Counted from the first letter of the stretch, positions 29,276 through 37,491 are shown. The stretch is DNA of 64,000 nt from Actinobacteria bacterium OV450 (GCA_001298555.1 LJCW01000368.1:124001-188000), one strand, 5' to 3'. The notes: generated by a model not told the origin, from the letters alone. Translations and numbers: made by a program.

Positions 29276-29788
29276 CGGTGCACTCCTGCCTGTTCTGCTG
29301 CCCTCAGGACGGGAACGGCTCGGCTCCCAGCCGGCGCGAGCTGTCCCGGTGGCGGGCGCCCCCGACGATGTCGCCGGTCCTCAAGACGCGGTGCCGCGAC
29401 GGGGATGAGGGAGGCGGCACGGCCTGCCACCGCTCGGCAGTCGGACCTCCCGTGCGGGCGGGTCGAGTGGGCGGGCGAATACACGTGACGAATACACGTG
29501 ACGAATACACGTGACGAATACATGGGATAGCGGGCGCCCGCAGACCACCCGCATGTCCTGCTCCAACTGTAGAACTCCTCCCGACCCCGCGCGCGGGGCA
29601 GGCGTACGCGCGGCCCCGGCCGCCGCGCGATGCCGTTCACCGCCCTGAGTGCCACGGGACGTGTCGGCGACGAGGGCCGCCGGACCGCCGGATTGGAACC
29701 CGCGTCCTCCGGATCGCTCGGCCGGAGGAGCCCGGCGGAGCCTGCCGGCCCCCCATCTCGGCATCCCGGGTCACCGCTGGCGGCCGAC
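29276..29788. other. Intergenic region, 513 bp, with 13-bp tandem repeat
   Basis: No gene is supported. It contains three and a half 13-bp direct repeats at 29476-29522, and one GCGCGGGGCAGGCGTACG core at about 29591-29608 that also occurs twice near 24200. A tRNA-like T-loop at 29690 was checked and rejected. Confidence 0.5.
29476..29522 (+). repeat. 13-bp tandem direct repeat (CGAATACACGTGA)
   Basis: Exact copies lie at 29476-29488, 29489-29501 and 29502-29514, followed by a partial copy at 29515-29522. Each unit contains the palindrome CACGTG. It lies about 200 bp upstream of the DUF2252 start. Confidence 0.9.
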
Positions 29789-30886
29789 TCAGGCGGAGGT
29801 GGTGGCCCCTGAGGTGATCAGGGCGCCCACAGCCGGCAGGCCGCCCTTCACCAGGGCGCGGCGCTGGCCGTCGGCGGACGTTCCCCGCTGGAGCAGCCGG
29901 AGGACGAGTGAGGTCACCTCGCGGTGGTCACCGCTCTCTTCAAGGGCGGGGCCGATGTACCGCAGCAGCGCGCACAGCACGTCGCCGCTCTTGCGCAGCC
30001 GGCCCGTCGGGTCTACCAGAGTGCTGTCCAGCCCGTGTCTGGCCGCATGCCACGTCGCGGCCTGCAGGAACTCCGGTCGGCACGGCTCAAGCGCGACTCC
30101 GGCCTTCTCCTCGGCGATCGCGGTGGCCGCGAGCCCGCGCACGACACCGGCGAGCATCACCGCGTCGTCCGCCTCCAGCTGCACGTCACAGCAGCGCACC
30201 TCGACAGTCGGATAGCGTTCGGAGAGCCGGGCCTGCCAGTACAGCTGCCCCCGGTCCGGGATCACCCCGGGTTCCACCAGCGCATCGGCCCGCGCCTCGT
30301 AGTCCGCGAGCCCCGCGAAGTGCGGTGGCGGACCGCTGACCGGCCAGCGGCCGAAGATGATCGTGCGCCAGCTGGCGAATCCGGTGTCCCGCCCGTCCCA
30401 GAGAGGACCGTTCGCGGACATCGCAAGCAGCGTGGGAAGCCAGACACGCAGCCGGTTCAGGACGGCCACCCCGGTTTCGCGGTCGGGCATCCCCACATGG
30501 ACGTGCATCCCGCAGATCAACTGCTCGTCGACCAGCAACCGCGCCTCTTGCTGCATCTTCAGATACCTCACCGTGCTGGTGATGGGTACGGGTGCGGCGT
30601 CCCTGACCGGTGCGGTGGCGGAGAGGGCGATGCGGCAGCCGTTCGCCTGCGCGGCGGAGGCGACCGCATGGCGCAGCCGTAGGAGATGGCCTCCCACCTC
30701 CTCCAGAGCCGTGCACACCGGGGTGGCGACTTCGATCTGTGCCTGCAGCAGCTCGTCCTGGACCTCCTGCTCCTCCGCGAGGGGTGCCAGGCGGGCCGTG
30801 GCACGAACCTCCTGTACGAGCGGTGTGGGAAGGAGCGTCTCCGGGTCGACCAGCAGGTACTCCTCTTCGACCCCAACAGTGATCAT
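29789..30886 (-). CDS. Carboxylate-amine ligase (YbdK/GCS2 family)
   Basis: A complete 365-residue member. It opens with the ATP-site motif ITVGVEEEYLLVDPET, has the substrate region EQLICGMHVHVGMPD near residue 145, RPSVEVRC-like TVEVRCCDVQLEADD near 240 and the helical C-terminus. The ATG at 30886 is chosen because the family begins with this strand; the 16-residue extension from 30934 is not family-like. It ligates glutamate or a similar acid to an amine using ATP. An 8-bp inverted repeat spaced 32 bp upstream (30921-30968) may be its operator. Paralogue at 2-1003. Confidence 0.9.
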   Translation of the reverse strand: MITVGVEEEYLLVDPETLLPTPLVQEVRATARLAPLAEEQEVQDELLQAQIEVATPVCTALEEVGGHLLRLRHAVASAAQANGCRIALSATAPVRDAAPVPITSTVRYLKMQQEARLLVDEQLICGMHVHVGMPDRETGVAVLNRLRVWLPTLLAMSANGPLWDGRDTGFASWRTIIFGRWPVSGPPPHFAGLADYEARADALVEPGVIPDRGQLYWQARLSERYPTVEVRCCDVQLEADDAVMLAGVVRGLAATAIAEEKAGVALEPCRPEFLQAATWHAARHGLDSTLVDPTGRLRKSGDVLCALLRYIGPALEESGDHREVTSLVLRLLQRGTSADGQRRALVKGGLPAVGALITSGATTSA

Positions 30887-30920
30887 GCTGGGTGGTACCC
30901 CGAACCCGCAGTGATCACCC

Positions 30921-30968
30921 CCGTAGAGGGCCATTACGGCACATTAGGGCGCATGCGTCACTCTACGG
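30921..30968. promoter_or_regulatory. Spaced inverted repeat upstream of the ligase
   Basis: CCGTAGAG (30921-30928) and CTCTACGG (30961-30968) are perfect inverted copies with centres 40 bp apart, flanking TAAT-containing -10-like sequence on the minus strand. It is a candidate looping or dimer-of-dimers operator. Confidence 0.45.
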
Positions 30969-31056
30969 ATGCCGGCCGACCAGAGCCGGGGCCATGCCCG
31001 TGGCGCCCGCCGCAGCCCGTGGCCATGCCCGCAGCCCGCGGCCCTGGGGGACCAGC

Positions 31057-31536
31057 TCAGGATTGGTCGGCCACGGTGTCGCCGGAGGACGGGACCGCCC
31101 TTCTGCGGTGCAGCACCACCGCGCACACCACAAGGAGGAGGACGGCCACGCCGGCCACTCCGAGGGCCGTCCGTTCGGCGAAGAGTCTTCTCAGCACTTC
31201 GAGCACGCCGAGCCCCGCAGTCGCGTAGATCAGCGCCCAGGCCGCTGCGCCCAGGAAGAGGGCGGGGAGGTAGCGCGGCAGAGGCATGCGCATGCTGCCC
31301 GCGAGGAAGTTGGCCGCGGTCTGGAAACCGACGGTCAGGAACGAGACGGCGACCACCGGCGCGCCCCACCGGCGAATTGCGCGCTCGCCGCGACGGAACT
31401 TCGCCGAAGAGAGCCGCCCGGCGAACCTGCTGCGCCGGGCGCCGGCGTTGGCGAGCCACCCCACGGCGAACGTTCCTCCCGCGCGCAACAGGACGATGAC
31501 GTACAGAGCCCCGGCCGTGAGCGCGATCTTATGCAC
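31057..31536 (-). CDS. DedA/VTT-domain membrane protein, short
   Basis: A 159-residue membrane protein with about four hydrophobic segments. The core RRWGAPVVAVSFLTVGFQTAANFLAGSMRMPLPRYL matches the VTT/DedA family after the first helix, but the protein is shorter than typical DedA (about 200 residues) and lacks the usual N-terminal acidic helix. A related GAP motif is present. DedA proteins are linked to membrane lipid translocation and proton-motive-force balance. The GTG at 31536 is the start; an upstream tiny frame (31529-31582) overlaps it. An iron-box-like site lies about 190 bp upstream. Confidence 0.8.
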   Translation of the reverse strand: MHKIALTAGALYVIVLLRAGGTFAVGWLANAGARRSRFAGRLSSAKFRRGERAIRRWGAPVVAVSFLTVGFQTAANFLAGSMRMPLPRYLPALFLGAAAWALIYATAGLGVLEVLRRLFAERTALGVAGVAVLLLVVCAVVLHRRRAVPSSGDTVADQS

Positions 31537-32292
31537 GGTCCCTCGTCCCGGGTGCCGGGCCGAAACCCGTGTTCCCCGTCATGGGCGCCCCGCCCCACCA
31601 GGCGCGATGCGCACAAGCCCGGTACCCGTATCTCACCTGCGCCCCCGCCTCTGCCCGTGTCGTCCCCTGGGTTGCCGCCTGTGGCACCGAACCCGGACCC
31701 TCACACCGGGTCCGCACGACAGGCAAGGTCAGCCTAACCGAACTTGTGTGGTGGATACAGGGCGCGGCCGACCCCCGGCCGGGGGCGGTTGAAGGAAGCG
31801 AACGATACGACGAGTGCGACGGATACGACGAGGAGGCGGCCACGGCCGCGCCCGTTCGTACCGGACGGGCGTTGAGAGCGGCATGTGCCCGACGGCATGT
31901 TTGCCACCGCCGTGCGCGCGGCCCCGTTCCTGGTCCGGGTCGCCGCTGACACCCGCCGTCCTCACCCGTGCCGACGCGCTCGCCGACGTTCCTCCCCGGC
32001 GGGCGCCCGTCACTTCGGCGTCGAGGTGATCAGCCACCCGGTGGGCTGGTCGGTCGCCGCCGCTCGGGCTCGATCTCCGCCGACATCAGCCGCCTTCAGC
32101 CACTCCTCGACCGCTTTCGGTACCCCCCCACCCCTGGCGACCACCGCGTGGATGCGAGAGCGGTGGCGGGACGGGGACACCGGTGCTTGAGGTCCGGTCG
32201 GCCGCCGTGATCGGCTGGCGCGATCATGTGACTACCGCCGGCCCGGGTCCTCGGCTCGGGCGTCGGTGGCGAGACCCTCGACCGGCGGCGAC
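31537..32292. other. Intergenic region, 756 bp, with isolated iron box
   Basis: The largest gene-free stretch. Open frames are Arg/Pro-rich and unsupported. It carries an iron-box-like sequence at 31724-31742, with no recognisable iron-uptake gene beside it. A fragment that reads EVISHPVGWSVAA near 32024 may be a gene remnant but is too short to name. Confidence 0.5.
31724..31742 (-). promoter_or_regulatory. Iron-box-like site (DmdR/IdeR-type)
   Basis: On the minus strand the 19-mer TTCGGTTAGGCTGACCTTG matches the actinobacterial iron-repressor consensus TTAGGTTAGGCTAACCTAA at 15 of 19 positions, including the whole GGTTAGGCT core. The nearest downstream gene in that direction is the short DedA-like gene, about 190 bp away. 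Confidence 0.5.
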
Positions 32293-32829
32293 TCAGAGGG
32301 CGGTGGCTTCCCAGGCCGCCTCGATCATCCGGAAGACCTCGTCCACCGTGCCCGCAGGATCGTCCGCCCGGCAGGCCAGCGCGTACGCGTCGATGGTGAA
32401 CCCCGCGGTCGCCCGGCAGGCCGTCGCACTCCGGGTCAGGTGGGGATCGGCCGTCAGTGCCGCTGCCAGCGACTGCGCGTGACGCAGGATCATCGACTCC
32501 TCGTATTCCCGCAGAGGGGGTGATTCCTCGATCATGCGCCGGACGGGGGCACTGCCCTCCGCCGTGCAGTGCCTCACCAAGGCCTCGACCTCGCGTTGCA
32601 GCGCCGGGATGAGGGGTTCGTGCGGAGGCCGGTCGCTTACCGCTCGCGTGAGGCGCTGCTCGAAGTCCTGGTCGCGCTCGAACACCAGGGCCTCCTTGGA
32701 GGCGAAGTGGGCGAAGACGGTGGTGACGGCCACGTCGGCCTCGGCCGCCACGTCCCGGATGCCCACGGCGTCGTACCCCCGCTCCAGGAAGAGGCGCAGC
32801 GCCGTGTCAGCGATCTTCTGACGGGTCGC
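32293..32829 (-). CDS. TetR-family regulator with lost start codon
   Basis: The frame encodes a normal TetR DNA-binding domain (ATRQKIADTALRLFLERGYDAVGIRDVAAEADVAVTTVFAHFASKEAL) and a C-terminal helical domain. No ATG, GTG or TTG exists between the in-frame stop near 32945 and the GTG at 32766, which lies after helix 1 and the turn. Starting at 32766 gives 157 residues lacking the first helix. Coding resemblance reaches about 32829 or beyond, where it collides with the divergent oxidoreductase. The likely cause is a deletion of the shared promoter region. It probably no longer works as a normal repressor. Confidence 0.8.
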   Translation of the reverse strand, partial: ATRQKIADTALRLFLERGYDAVGIRDVAAEADVAVTTVFAHFASKEALVFERDQDFEQRLTRAVSDRPPHEPLIPALQREVEALVRHCTAEGSAPVRRMIEESPPLREYEESMILRHAQSLAAALTADPHLTRSATACRATAGFTIDAYALACRADDPAGTVDEVFRMIEAAWEATAL

Positions 32830-32834
32830 GGCCG

Positions 32835-33704
32835 TTCGGCGGTCCCGAGGTCCTGCAACTGCTGGAAGCCGAGGAGCCCCACGCGGGCCCCGGTCGCATA
32901 CGCATCGCGGTACGGGCGGCGGGCGTCAACCCCGTCGACTGGAGGATCCGCGAAGGCCAGGTTCTGGGAGCCCATCCGGTCGAACTGCCCGCGGGGGTCG
33001 GACTGGACGCCGCCGGGGTGGTGGACGAGGTCGGCGAGGGCGTCGAGGGGGTCGAGGTCGGCGACGGCGTTTTCGGTGAAGGTGTCGACACGTACGCCGA
33101 GTTCGCCGTGCTGTCGGCCTGGGCCCGGATGCCCGAAGGGCTGGCTTTCGAGGAGGCGGCCGGGTACCCGTCGGTGTTGGAGACCGCGCTGCGCATCATC
33201 CGCGAGGTCGGTGTGGGGGCCGGGCAGACGTTGCTGGTCAGCGGCGCGTCCGGCGGCGTCGGGTCGGCGGTGCTGCAGATCGCCCGCGCGCGCGGCATCA
33301 CGGTGATCGGCACGGCCGGGGCGGCGAACCAGGACTACCTGCGCGGCCTGGGCGCCCTCGCCACGACCTACGACGAGGGCTGGGCCGAACGGGTGCGTCA
33401 CCTGGGCCGGGTCGACGCGGCCCTCGACCTGGCAGGCTCGGGCGTGATCCGCGAACTCGTCGAGCTGACCGGGGATCCGCGCAAGGTCGTCTCCATCGCC
33501 GACCTCGGTGCGCCTCAGCTGGGCGTCCGGTTCTCCGGCGTGGCCGGGAGCGTGCCGGACGCGCTCGCCGAGGCGGTCGACCTCATCTCCCGGGGCAGGC
33601 TCCGCATCCCGGTCGAGATGTCGTACCCGCTCACCGAGGCCGCGGCGGCGCACACTGACAGCCGCGCCGGCCACGCCCGGGGGCGCCGGGTCCTGATCGT
33701 CTGA
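32835..33704 (+). CDS. NADP-dependent quinone-type oxidoreductase (MDR), start lost
   Basis: In frame 3 the family sequence begins FGGPEVLQLLEAEEPH at 32835 and continues IAVRAAGVNPVDWRIREG, TLLVSGASGGVGSAVLQIARARG and the C-terminus TDSRAGHARGRRVLIV. This is a zinc-independent medium-chain reductase/dehydrogenase that uses NADPH. The first possible start is the GTG at 33018, which would remove about 60 residues of the substrate domain. The missing roughly 10 N-terminal residues and promoter coincide with the missing start of the divergent TetR gene. It was probably inactivated or needs a non-standard start (CTG at 32853). Confidence 0.8.
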   Translation, partial: FGGPEVLQLLEAEEPHAGPGRIRIAVRAAGVNPVDWRIREGQVLGAHPVELPAGVGLDAAGVVDEVGEGVEGVEVGDGVFGEGVDTYAEFAVLSAWARMPEGLAFEEAAGYPSVLETALRIIREVGVGAGQTLLVSGASGGVGSAVLQIARARGITVIGTAGAANQDYLRGLGALATTYDEGWAERVRHLGRVDAALDLAGSGVIRELVELTGDPRKVVSIADLGAPQLGVRFSGVAGSVPDALAEAVDLISRGRLRIPVEMSYPLTEAAAAHTDSRAGHARGRRVLIV

Positions 33705-33833
33705 CCCGGCGGCAGCCCATCGAGCGGGGTACGACCTCTCCGTCCTACGAGGCGACGGTGCTGGCGAGGTGCTGGCCGGGTGCTGGCCGTCATCCTGAAC
33801 GAGTGGCTGTGACCAGCACCGCCGCAACGGCCC

Positions 33834-34289
33834 TCAGACGACGTCGAATTCGTTGCCCTCGGGGTCCTGCATGGCGGTGGCGTAGAAGCCTGTGTCCGGC
33901 TCATCCTTGATCCGCAGCACGGCGGCACCAGCCTTGACCAGCCGTTCCACCGTAGCCTTGACGCGCTGTGTGCGGACGTCCAGTGGGACGTCACGGCCCC
34001 CACCGACCTTCAGGTCGAAGTGCCACCGGTTCTTGGCGACCTTCGGCTCCGGGACCTGCTGGAACCACACCCTCGGTCCGCGTCCCGCGGGATCGATGAT
34101 CGACTCCGGAACATCGCCGGCACCGGCCGGCAACTCTGTCTCGGGCACCCCCAGCGCCGTCCAGTGAGCACGCCACGTGGCGTGCCCGCCCGGCGGAGGT
34201 TCCGGCACGTAACCCAGGGCCTCGGCCCAGAAGGTCACCATTCTCTGCGGGTCGGAGCAGTCGATCGTCAGCTGCACTGTCATCTCCAT
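33834..34289 (-). CDS. VOC-family protein (second copy)
   Basis: A 151-residue VOC-fold protein. The N-terminal module is VQLTIDCSDPQRMVTFWAEALGY, the middle VWFQQVPEPKVAKNRWHFDL and the C-terminal strand MQDPEGNEFDVV. It shares architecture with the 6086-6520 protein. ATG at 34289; a second ATG two codons on is possible. The substrate is unknown. It stands downstream of the HxlR gene on the same strand, with about 90 bp between. Confidence 0.87.
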   Translation of the reverse strand: MEMTVQLTIDCSDPQRMVTFWAEALGYVPEPPPGGHATWRAHWTALGVPETELPAGAGDVPESIIDPAGRGPRVWFQQVPEPKVAKNRWHFDLKVGGGRDVPLDVRTQRVKATVERLVKAGAAVLRIKDEPDTGFYATAMQDPEGNEFDVV

Positions 34290-34382
34290 GCCGGGAGCTT
34301 CCCAGACAGGTCTGACAGGCGGCCTGCTCCCGCCACAGGCCTCAACGAGCTCGTCCTCCCGAGCCGGACGAAGTCGCCCTCG

Positions 34383-34766
34383 TCATGCGTCGTCGAAGCG
34401 TTGGCGGGACGCCTCGATGTGGCCGAGGTACCGGTGGGTCCAGTCGCACAGTCCGTCGATCGTCACCCGCAGGGCCTGTCCCGGCTCGGTGAGGGTGTAC
34501 TCGACCCGTGGCGGTACGACGGGGTGCACCGTCCGCTGGACCAGGCCGTAGCGCTCCAGCATGCGCAGGTTCTGGGTGAGCATCTTGTGGCTGATCCCCT
34601 GGACCTCGTCACGCAGCTCGCCGAAGCGCAGGGTGTGCTCGCCGAGGGCCTCGATGATCAGGAGCGCCCACTTGTTGGCGACGTCCGAGAAGATCTCCCG
34701 CCCCAGAGAGTCCGCACGCCGCACGTCCGCTTCGTCGATCGAGCCGGTGTACTGCTTGGTCACCAT
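34383..34766 (-). CDS. HxlR-family transcriptional regulator
   Basis: A 127-residue winged-helix regulator of the HxlR type (FSDVANKWALLIIEALGEHTLRFGELRDEVQGISHKMLTQNLRMLERYGLV). It begins after a short N-terminal arm. HxlR members often respond to electrophiles or aldehydes. It is divergent from the RidA gene; CACTGAAAAGTG at 34780-34791 in the spacer is a candidate operator. A flavin monooxygenase follows RidA, so a small detoxification or catabolic unit controlled by this regulator is plausible. Confidence 0.9.
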   Translation of the reverse strand: MVTKQYTGSIDEADVRRADSLGREIFSDVANKWALLIIEALGEHTLRFGELRDEVQGISHKMLTQNLRMLERYGLVQRTVHPVVPPRVEYTLTEPGQALRVTIDGLCDWTHRYLGHIEASRQRFDDA

Positions 34767-34779
34767 CAGGTTCCCCAGT

Positions 34780-34791
34780 CACTGAAAAGTG
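34780..34791. promoter_or_regulatory. Short palindrome in the HxlR/RidA spacer
   Basis: CACT-GAAA-AGTG lies 14 bases upstream of the HxlR start. Two related GGTTCCC-containing direct copies lie at about 34769 and 34822. They are candidate HxlR contacts. Confidence 0.35.
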
Positions 34792-34910
34792 CGTTCTTCC
34801 ATGTCAACGGCCACTCTCCTACGGTTCCCGAGTAACCACAAGAGAGCAGGGCGCAGTGCGGCTCGATGGAATCGAGCTCACGGGTGCCCATGACGACGAA
34901 GGCAGGCAGC

Positions 34911-35318
34911 ATGGCCGTCACCCTGATGGACCCCAAGGGATTGCCGCACATCGACGCCTACCGGCAGGTGTCCATCGCAACCGGGTCGAAGCTGGTCTTC
35001 CTCGCCGGACAGGTCGCCTGGGACGTCGACGGCGTCACGGTCGGCGAAGGCGACCTCGCCGCCCAAGTCGAGCAGTGCTACCTCAACATCGCCACCGGCC
35101 TGGCCGAGGCCGGCGCCTCGTTCGACGACGTGGCGAAACTGACCGTCTACGTCGTCGACTGGACCCCCGACAAGATGCCCCTGCTGATGGAGGGGATCAC
35201 CCGGGCCGCCACGAGGCTGGGGGCCGCCCCGGTCCCGCCGGCCACGCTGCTCGGTGTCGCCGCGCTGGATGTCCCCGAGCACCTGGTCGAGGTCGAAGCC
35301 ACTGCGGTCATCGACTGA
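34911..35318 (+). CDS. RidA/YjgF-family protein
   Basis: A 135-residue RidA-like protein when started at 34911 (MAVTLMDPKGLPHIDAYRQVSIATGSKLVFLAGQVAWD). ATGs at 34866 and 34890 would add non-family residues. It has a central GDLAAQVEQCYLNI helix and C-terminal PDKMPLLMEGITRAATRLG. The canonical Arg that binds imine or enamine carboxylates is not obvious, so it may be a catabolic RidA subgroup member rather than the deaminase. Its last 34 residues are copied at the end of the following monooxygenase. It is probably co-transcribed with that gene. Confidence 0.87.
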   Translation: MAVTLMDPKGLPHIDAYRQVSIATGSKLVFLAGQVAWDVDGVTVGEGDLAAQVEQCYLNIATGLAEAGASFDDVAKLTVYVVDWTPDKMPLLMEGITRAATRLGAAPVPPATLLGVAALDVPEHLVEVEATAVID

Positions 35319-35410
35319 ACGAGCAGGGCGTCACTGGTCGCTGGCAGGAGTTCGATGCCCGTTCCAGCAGTGCCGCTTGACCAGGGGCGATCGGGCCGCC
35401 GGGCCGGTGG

Positions 35411-35447
35411 TGTCGGTGGCTTGTCGGGGCTGTCGGTGCGATGTCGG
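35411..35447 (+). promoter_or_regulatory. Four TGTCGG direct repeats upstream of the monooxygenase
   Basis: TGTCGG occurs at 35411, 35422, 35431 and 35442, so spacings are 11, 9 and 11 bp, near one helical turn. Direct repeats with 11-bp periodicity upstream of a promoter are typical of SARP-type activators, but the -10 region is not clear. The pattern could also be chance in GC-rich DNA. Confidence 0.4.
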
Positions 35448-35519
35448 CGAGGGCTGACACCTTTTGAGAGGTCCTGCCGGGTACTCATCCGGCTTGGAGT
35501 TCGACGAGGGGGATCTCTC

Positions 35520-37166
35520 ATGCATGACGTGTTGATCGTGGGAGCCGGTCCGGTCGGTCTGGCTCTCGCCTGCGAGCTGGGCCTCGCGGGCTGTTCCGTA
35601 CTGGTGCTCGAACGGGAGCCGGCGCTCGGTTCCCCGTTGCGGGCGGCCCCCCTCGGGAGGCGAGGGCTGTCCGCCGCGTCGGTCGAGGCCTTCTACCGCC
35701 GCGGAATGCTGGAACCGCTGCTCACGGCATCAGGCGTCCAGGAGGTGTTCGGGGGTGCGGCCCCTGACGAGGACGCGCCGGCACGCCCTCGGATGGGTGG
35801 CCACTTCGCCGGCATGATGCTCGACGGGACCCAGATCGACCTCGCCGCCCTGCCGTTCCGGCTTCCCAGCCCGGCACTGACAGCCGTGATGACGGACCTC
35901 GAAGCGGTCGAGACGGTGCTGTCCGAGCATGCGTCCACGCTCGGCGTGGACATCAGGCGCGGCGTCACCGTCTCCGCCGTCTCCCAGAACGGGGAGAGCG
36001 TGGTCGCACAAGCCGGCGCCGACACCTACGAGGCGCGGTGGCTCGTCGGCTGCGACGGCGGACGCAGCACGGTCCGCAGGCTCTCGGGCTTCGAATTCGT
36101 CGGTACCGATCCGAAGTTCACCGGCTACACCATGCAAGCCACCCTCGCCGATCCCGACAAGCTGCGCCCCGGGTTCCACGTGACGCCGACGGGCATGTAC
36201 ATCCGGATGCCCGCCGACGGGCACGTCGCCATGATGGACTTCGACGGCGGCGCGTTCGATCGCTCGCAGCCGCCGACGCGCGACCATCTCCAGGCGGTCC
36301 TGCGCCGCGTGTCCGACACCGACGTGACCATCCGCGAGGTCCACCTCGCCTCCAGCTTCACCGACCGGGCGATGCAGACGACGAGCTACCGCCGCGGACG
36401 CGTCCTGCTCGCGGGCGACGCCGCCCACATTCACTCCCCCCTGGGCGGCCAGGGGCTGAACACCGGCATCGGCGACGCCGTGAACCTGGGGTGGAAGCTC
36501 GCAGCGACCGTGCACGGTTACGCGCCGGACGGGCTTCTCGACACCTACGCCGACGAGCGCCATCCGATCGGTGCGGCAGTGCTCGACTGGTCGCGCGCCC
36601 AGGTGGCGACCATGAGCCCGGACCCGTTCGCTCACGCGATCCGGACAGTGGTCCGCGATCTCATCGGAACCCCTGATGGCGCGACCTACGTGTTCGAGCG
36701 GCTGTCGGGATCGTGGATCCGCTACGACCTCGGCAGCGAGCATCCGATGGTCGGCCGCAGCGCCCCTGACTTCTGTCTGGAGGACGGCACGCGACTCGGC
36801 GACCTCATGGAGGACGGACGCGGTGTCGTGCTCGACTTCAGCACCGACAGGCGCCTGCACGCTTCGGCGACGGGCTGGGAGGGCCGGATACGGTACGTGG
36901 CCGGGGCGGCGAGGGACGACCTCGGGTCGGGTGCCGTGCTGGTGCGGCCCGACGGCGTGGTCGCCTGGGCTGCAGACCGTCACCCTGACCGGGAGGCCTT
37001 CGAGCAGGCCGCCGGCCGATGGTTCGGTGGTCCGGCCGCGACCGGACGCACCGGCGGTGCCCACCTGGGCGCCGCCACGGTCCAGCCGGCCTCGCTGCTG
37101 GGCGGCGCGGCCCCGGACACACCCGAGCACCTGGTCGAAACCGATTCCACCGCCGCCATCGGCTGA
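35520..37166 (+). CDS. FAD-dependent monooxygenase (PHBH class) with RidA-derived C-terminal tail
   Basis: A 548-residue flavoprotein hydroxylase. The N-terminal dinucleotide motif is DVLIVGAGPVGLALACELG, the middle motif WLVGCDGGRSTVRR and the second FAD motif VLLAGDAAHIHSPLGGQGLNTGIGD. A thioredoxin-like C-terminal domain starts at about 405 (GRSAPDFCLEDGTRLGDLM). Such enzymes hydroxylate aromatics or polyketides using NAD(P)H. Residues about 515-548 are not typical: 22 of 34 match the last 34 residues of the adjacent RidA, and the stop is in the same position. ATG at 35520 with GAGGGGGA upstream. Confidence 0.88.
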   Translation: MHDVLIVGAGPVGLALACELGLAGCSVLVLEREPALGSPLRAAPLGRRGLSAASVEAFYRRGMLEPLLTASGVQEVFGGAAPDEDAPARPRMGGHFAGMMLDGTQIDLAALPFRLPSPALTAVMTDLEAVETVLSEHASTLGVDIRRGVTVSAVSQNGESVVAQAGADTYEARWLVGCDGGRSTVRRLSGFEFVGTDPKFTGYTMQATLADPDKLRPGFHVTPTGMYIRMPADGHVAMMDFDGGAFDRSQPPTRDHLQAVLRRVSDTDVTIREVHLASSFTDRAMQTTSYRRGRVLLAGDAAHIHSPLGGQGLNTGIGDAVNLGWKLAATVHGYAPDGLLDTYADERHPIGAAVLDWSRAQVATMSPDPFAHAIRTVVRDLIGTPDGATYVFERLSGSWIRYDLGSEHPMVGRSAPDFCLEDGTRLGDLMEDGRGVVLDFSTDRRLHASATGWEGRIRYVAGAARDDLGSGAVLVRPDGVVAWAADRHPDREAFEQAAGRWFGGPAATGRTGGAHLGAATVQPASLLGGAAPDTPEHLVETDSTAAIG

Positions 37167-37491
37167 ACAGGGGCGCCGCGCCCCGGTCGGTTGGCGGGTC
37201 CCACTCGCCGTAGAGCTCCCAGGGCCTCGGCGGAGCTTCGCCCCGGCTCGTCGGGGAACGGGCGAGTCGGGTCCGCGGCGGTGCGCAGAGCCGGGAGGCC
37301 GCCTATGCGGTAGCCCGTCACGGCGACCGGGCCGGCGGCGACCTCACAGTCGCGTGAAACGGGCCCCCGTTCCCCATCGCCCGGGGGCTCGTCCGGCGGA
37401 TCACGGGCCGGTCCAGGGCCGGACGGGGCGAGGGCCGGCCAGTGCCGTAATCGTGTTGACCGCCCCCGGCAGACAGTGCTGGAGTCGGCAC
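37167..37491. other. Intergenic region, 325 bp
   Basis: No gene is visible. The 3' half contains GTGTTGACC at 37453-37461, a possible -35 for the methyltransferase, but no matching -10 is obvious. Confidence 0.35.

Noticed and set aside
29476..29522. CRISPR-like direct repeats
   Set aside because: Units of 13 bp are contiguous with no spacers, and no cas gene is present.
29690..29760. tRNA-like T-loop (GGTTCCAATCC on the minus strand)
   Set aside because: The T-stem pairs badly, position 57 is not a purine and no acceptor stem can be drawn, so no tRNA is called.
31529..31582. Seventeen-codon frame ahead of the DedA-like gene
   Set aside because: It overlaps the start codon but has no ribosome site; probably chance.
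33018..33704. Starting the oxidoreductase at GTG 33018 as an intact gene
   Set aside because: About 60 residues of obvious family sequence lie upstream in the same frame, so 33018 cannot be the original start.
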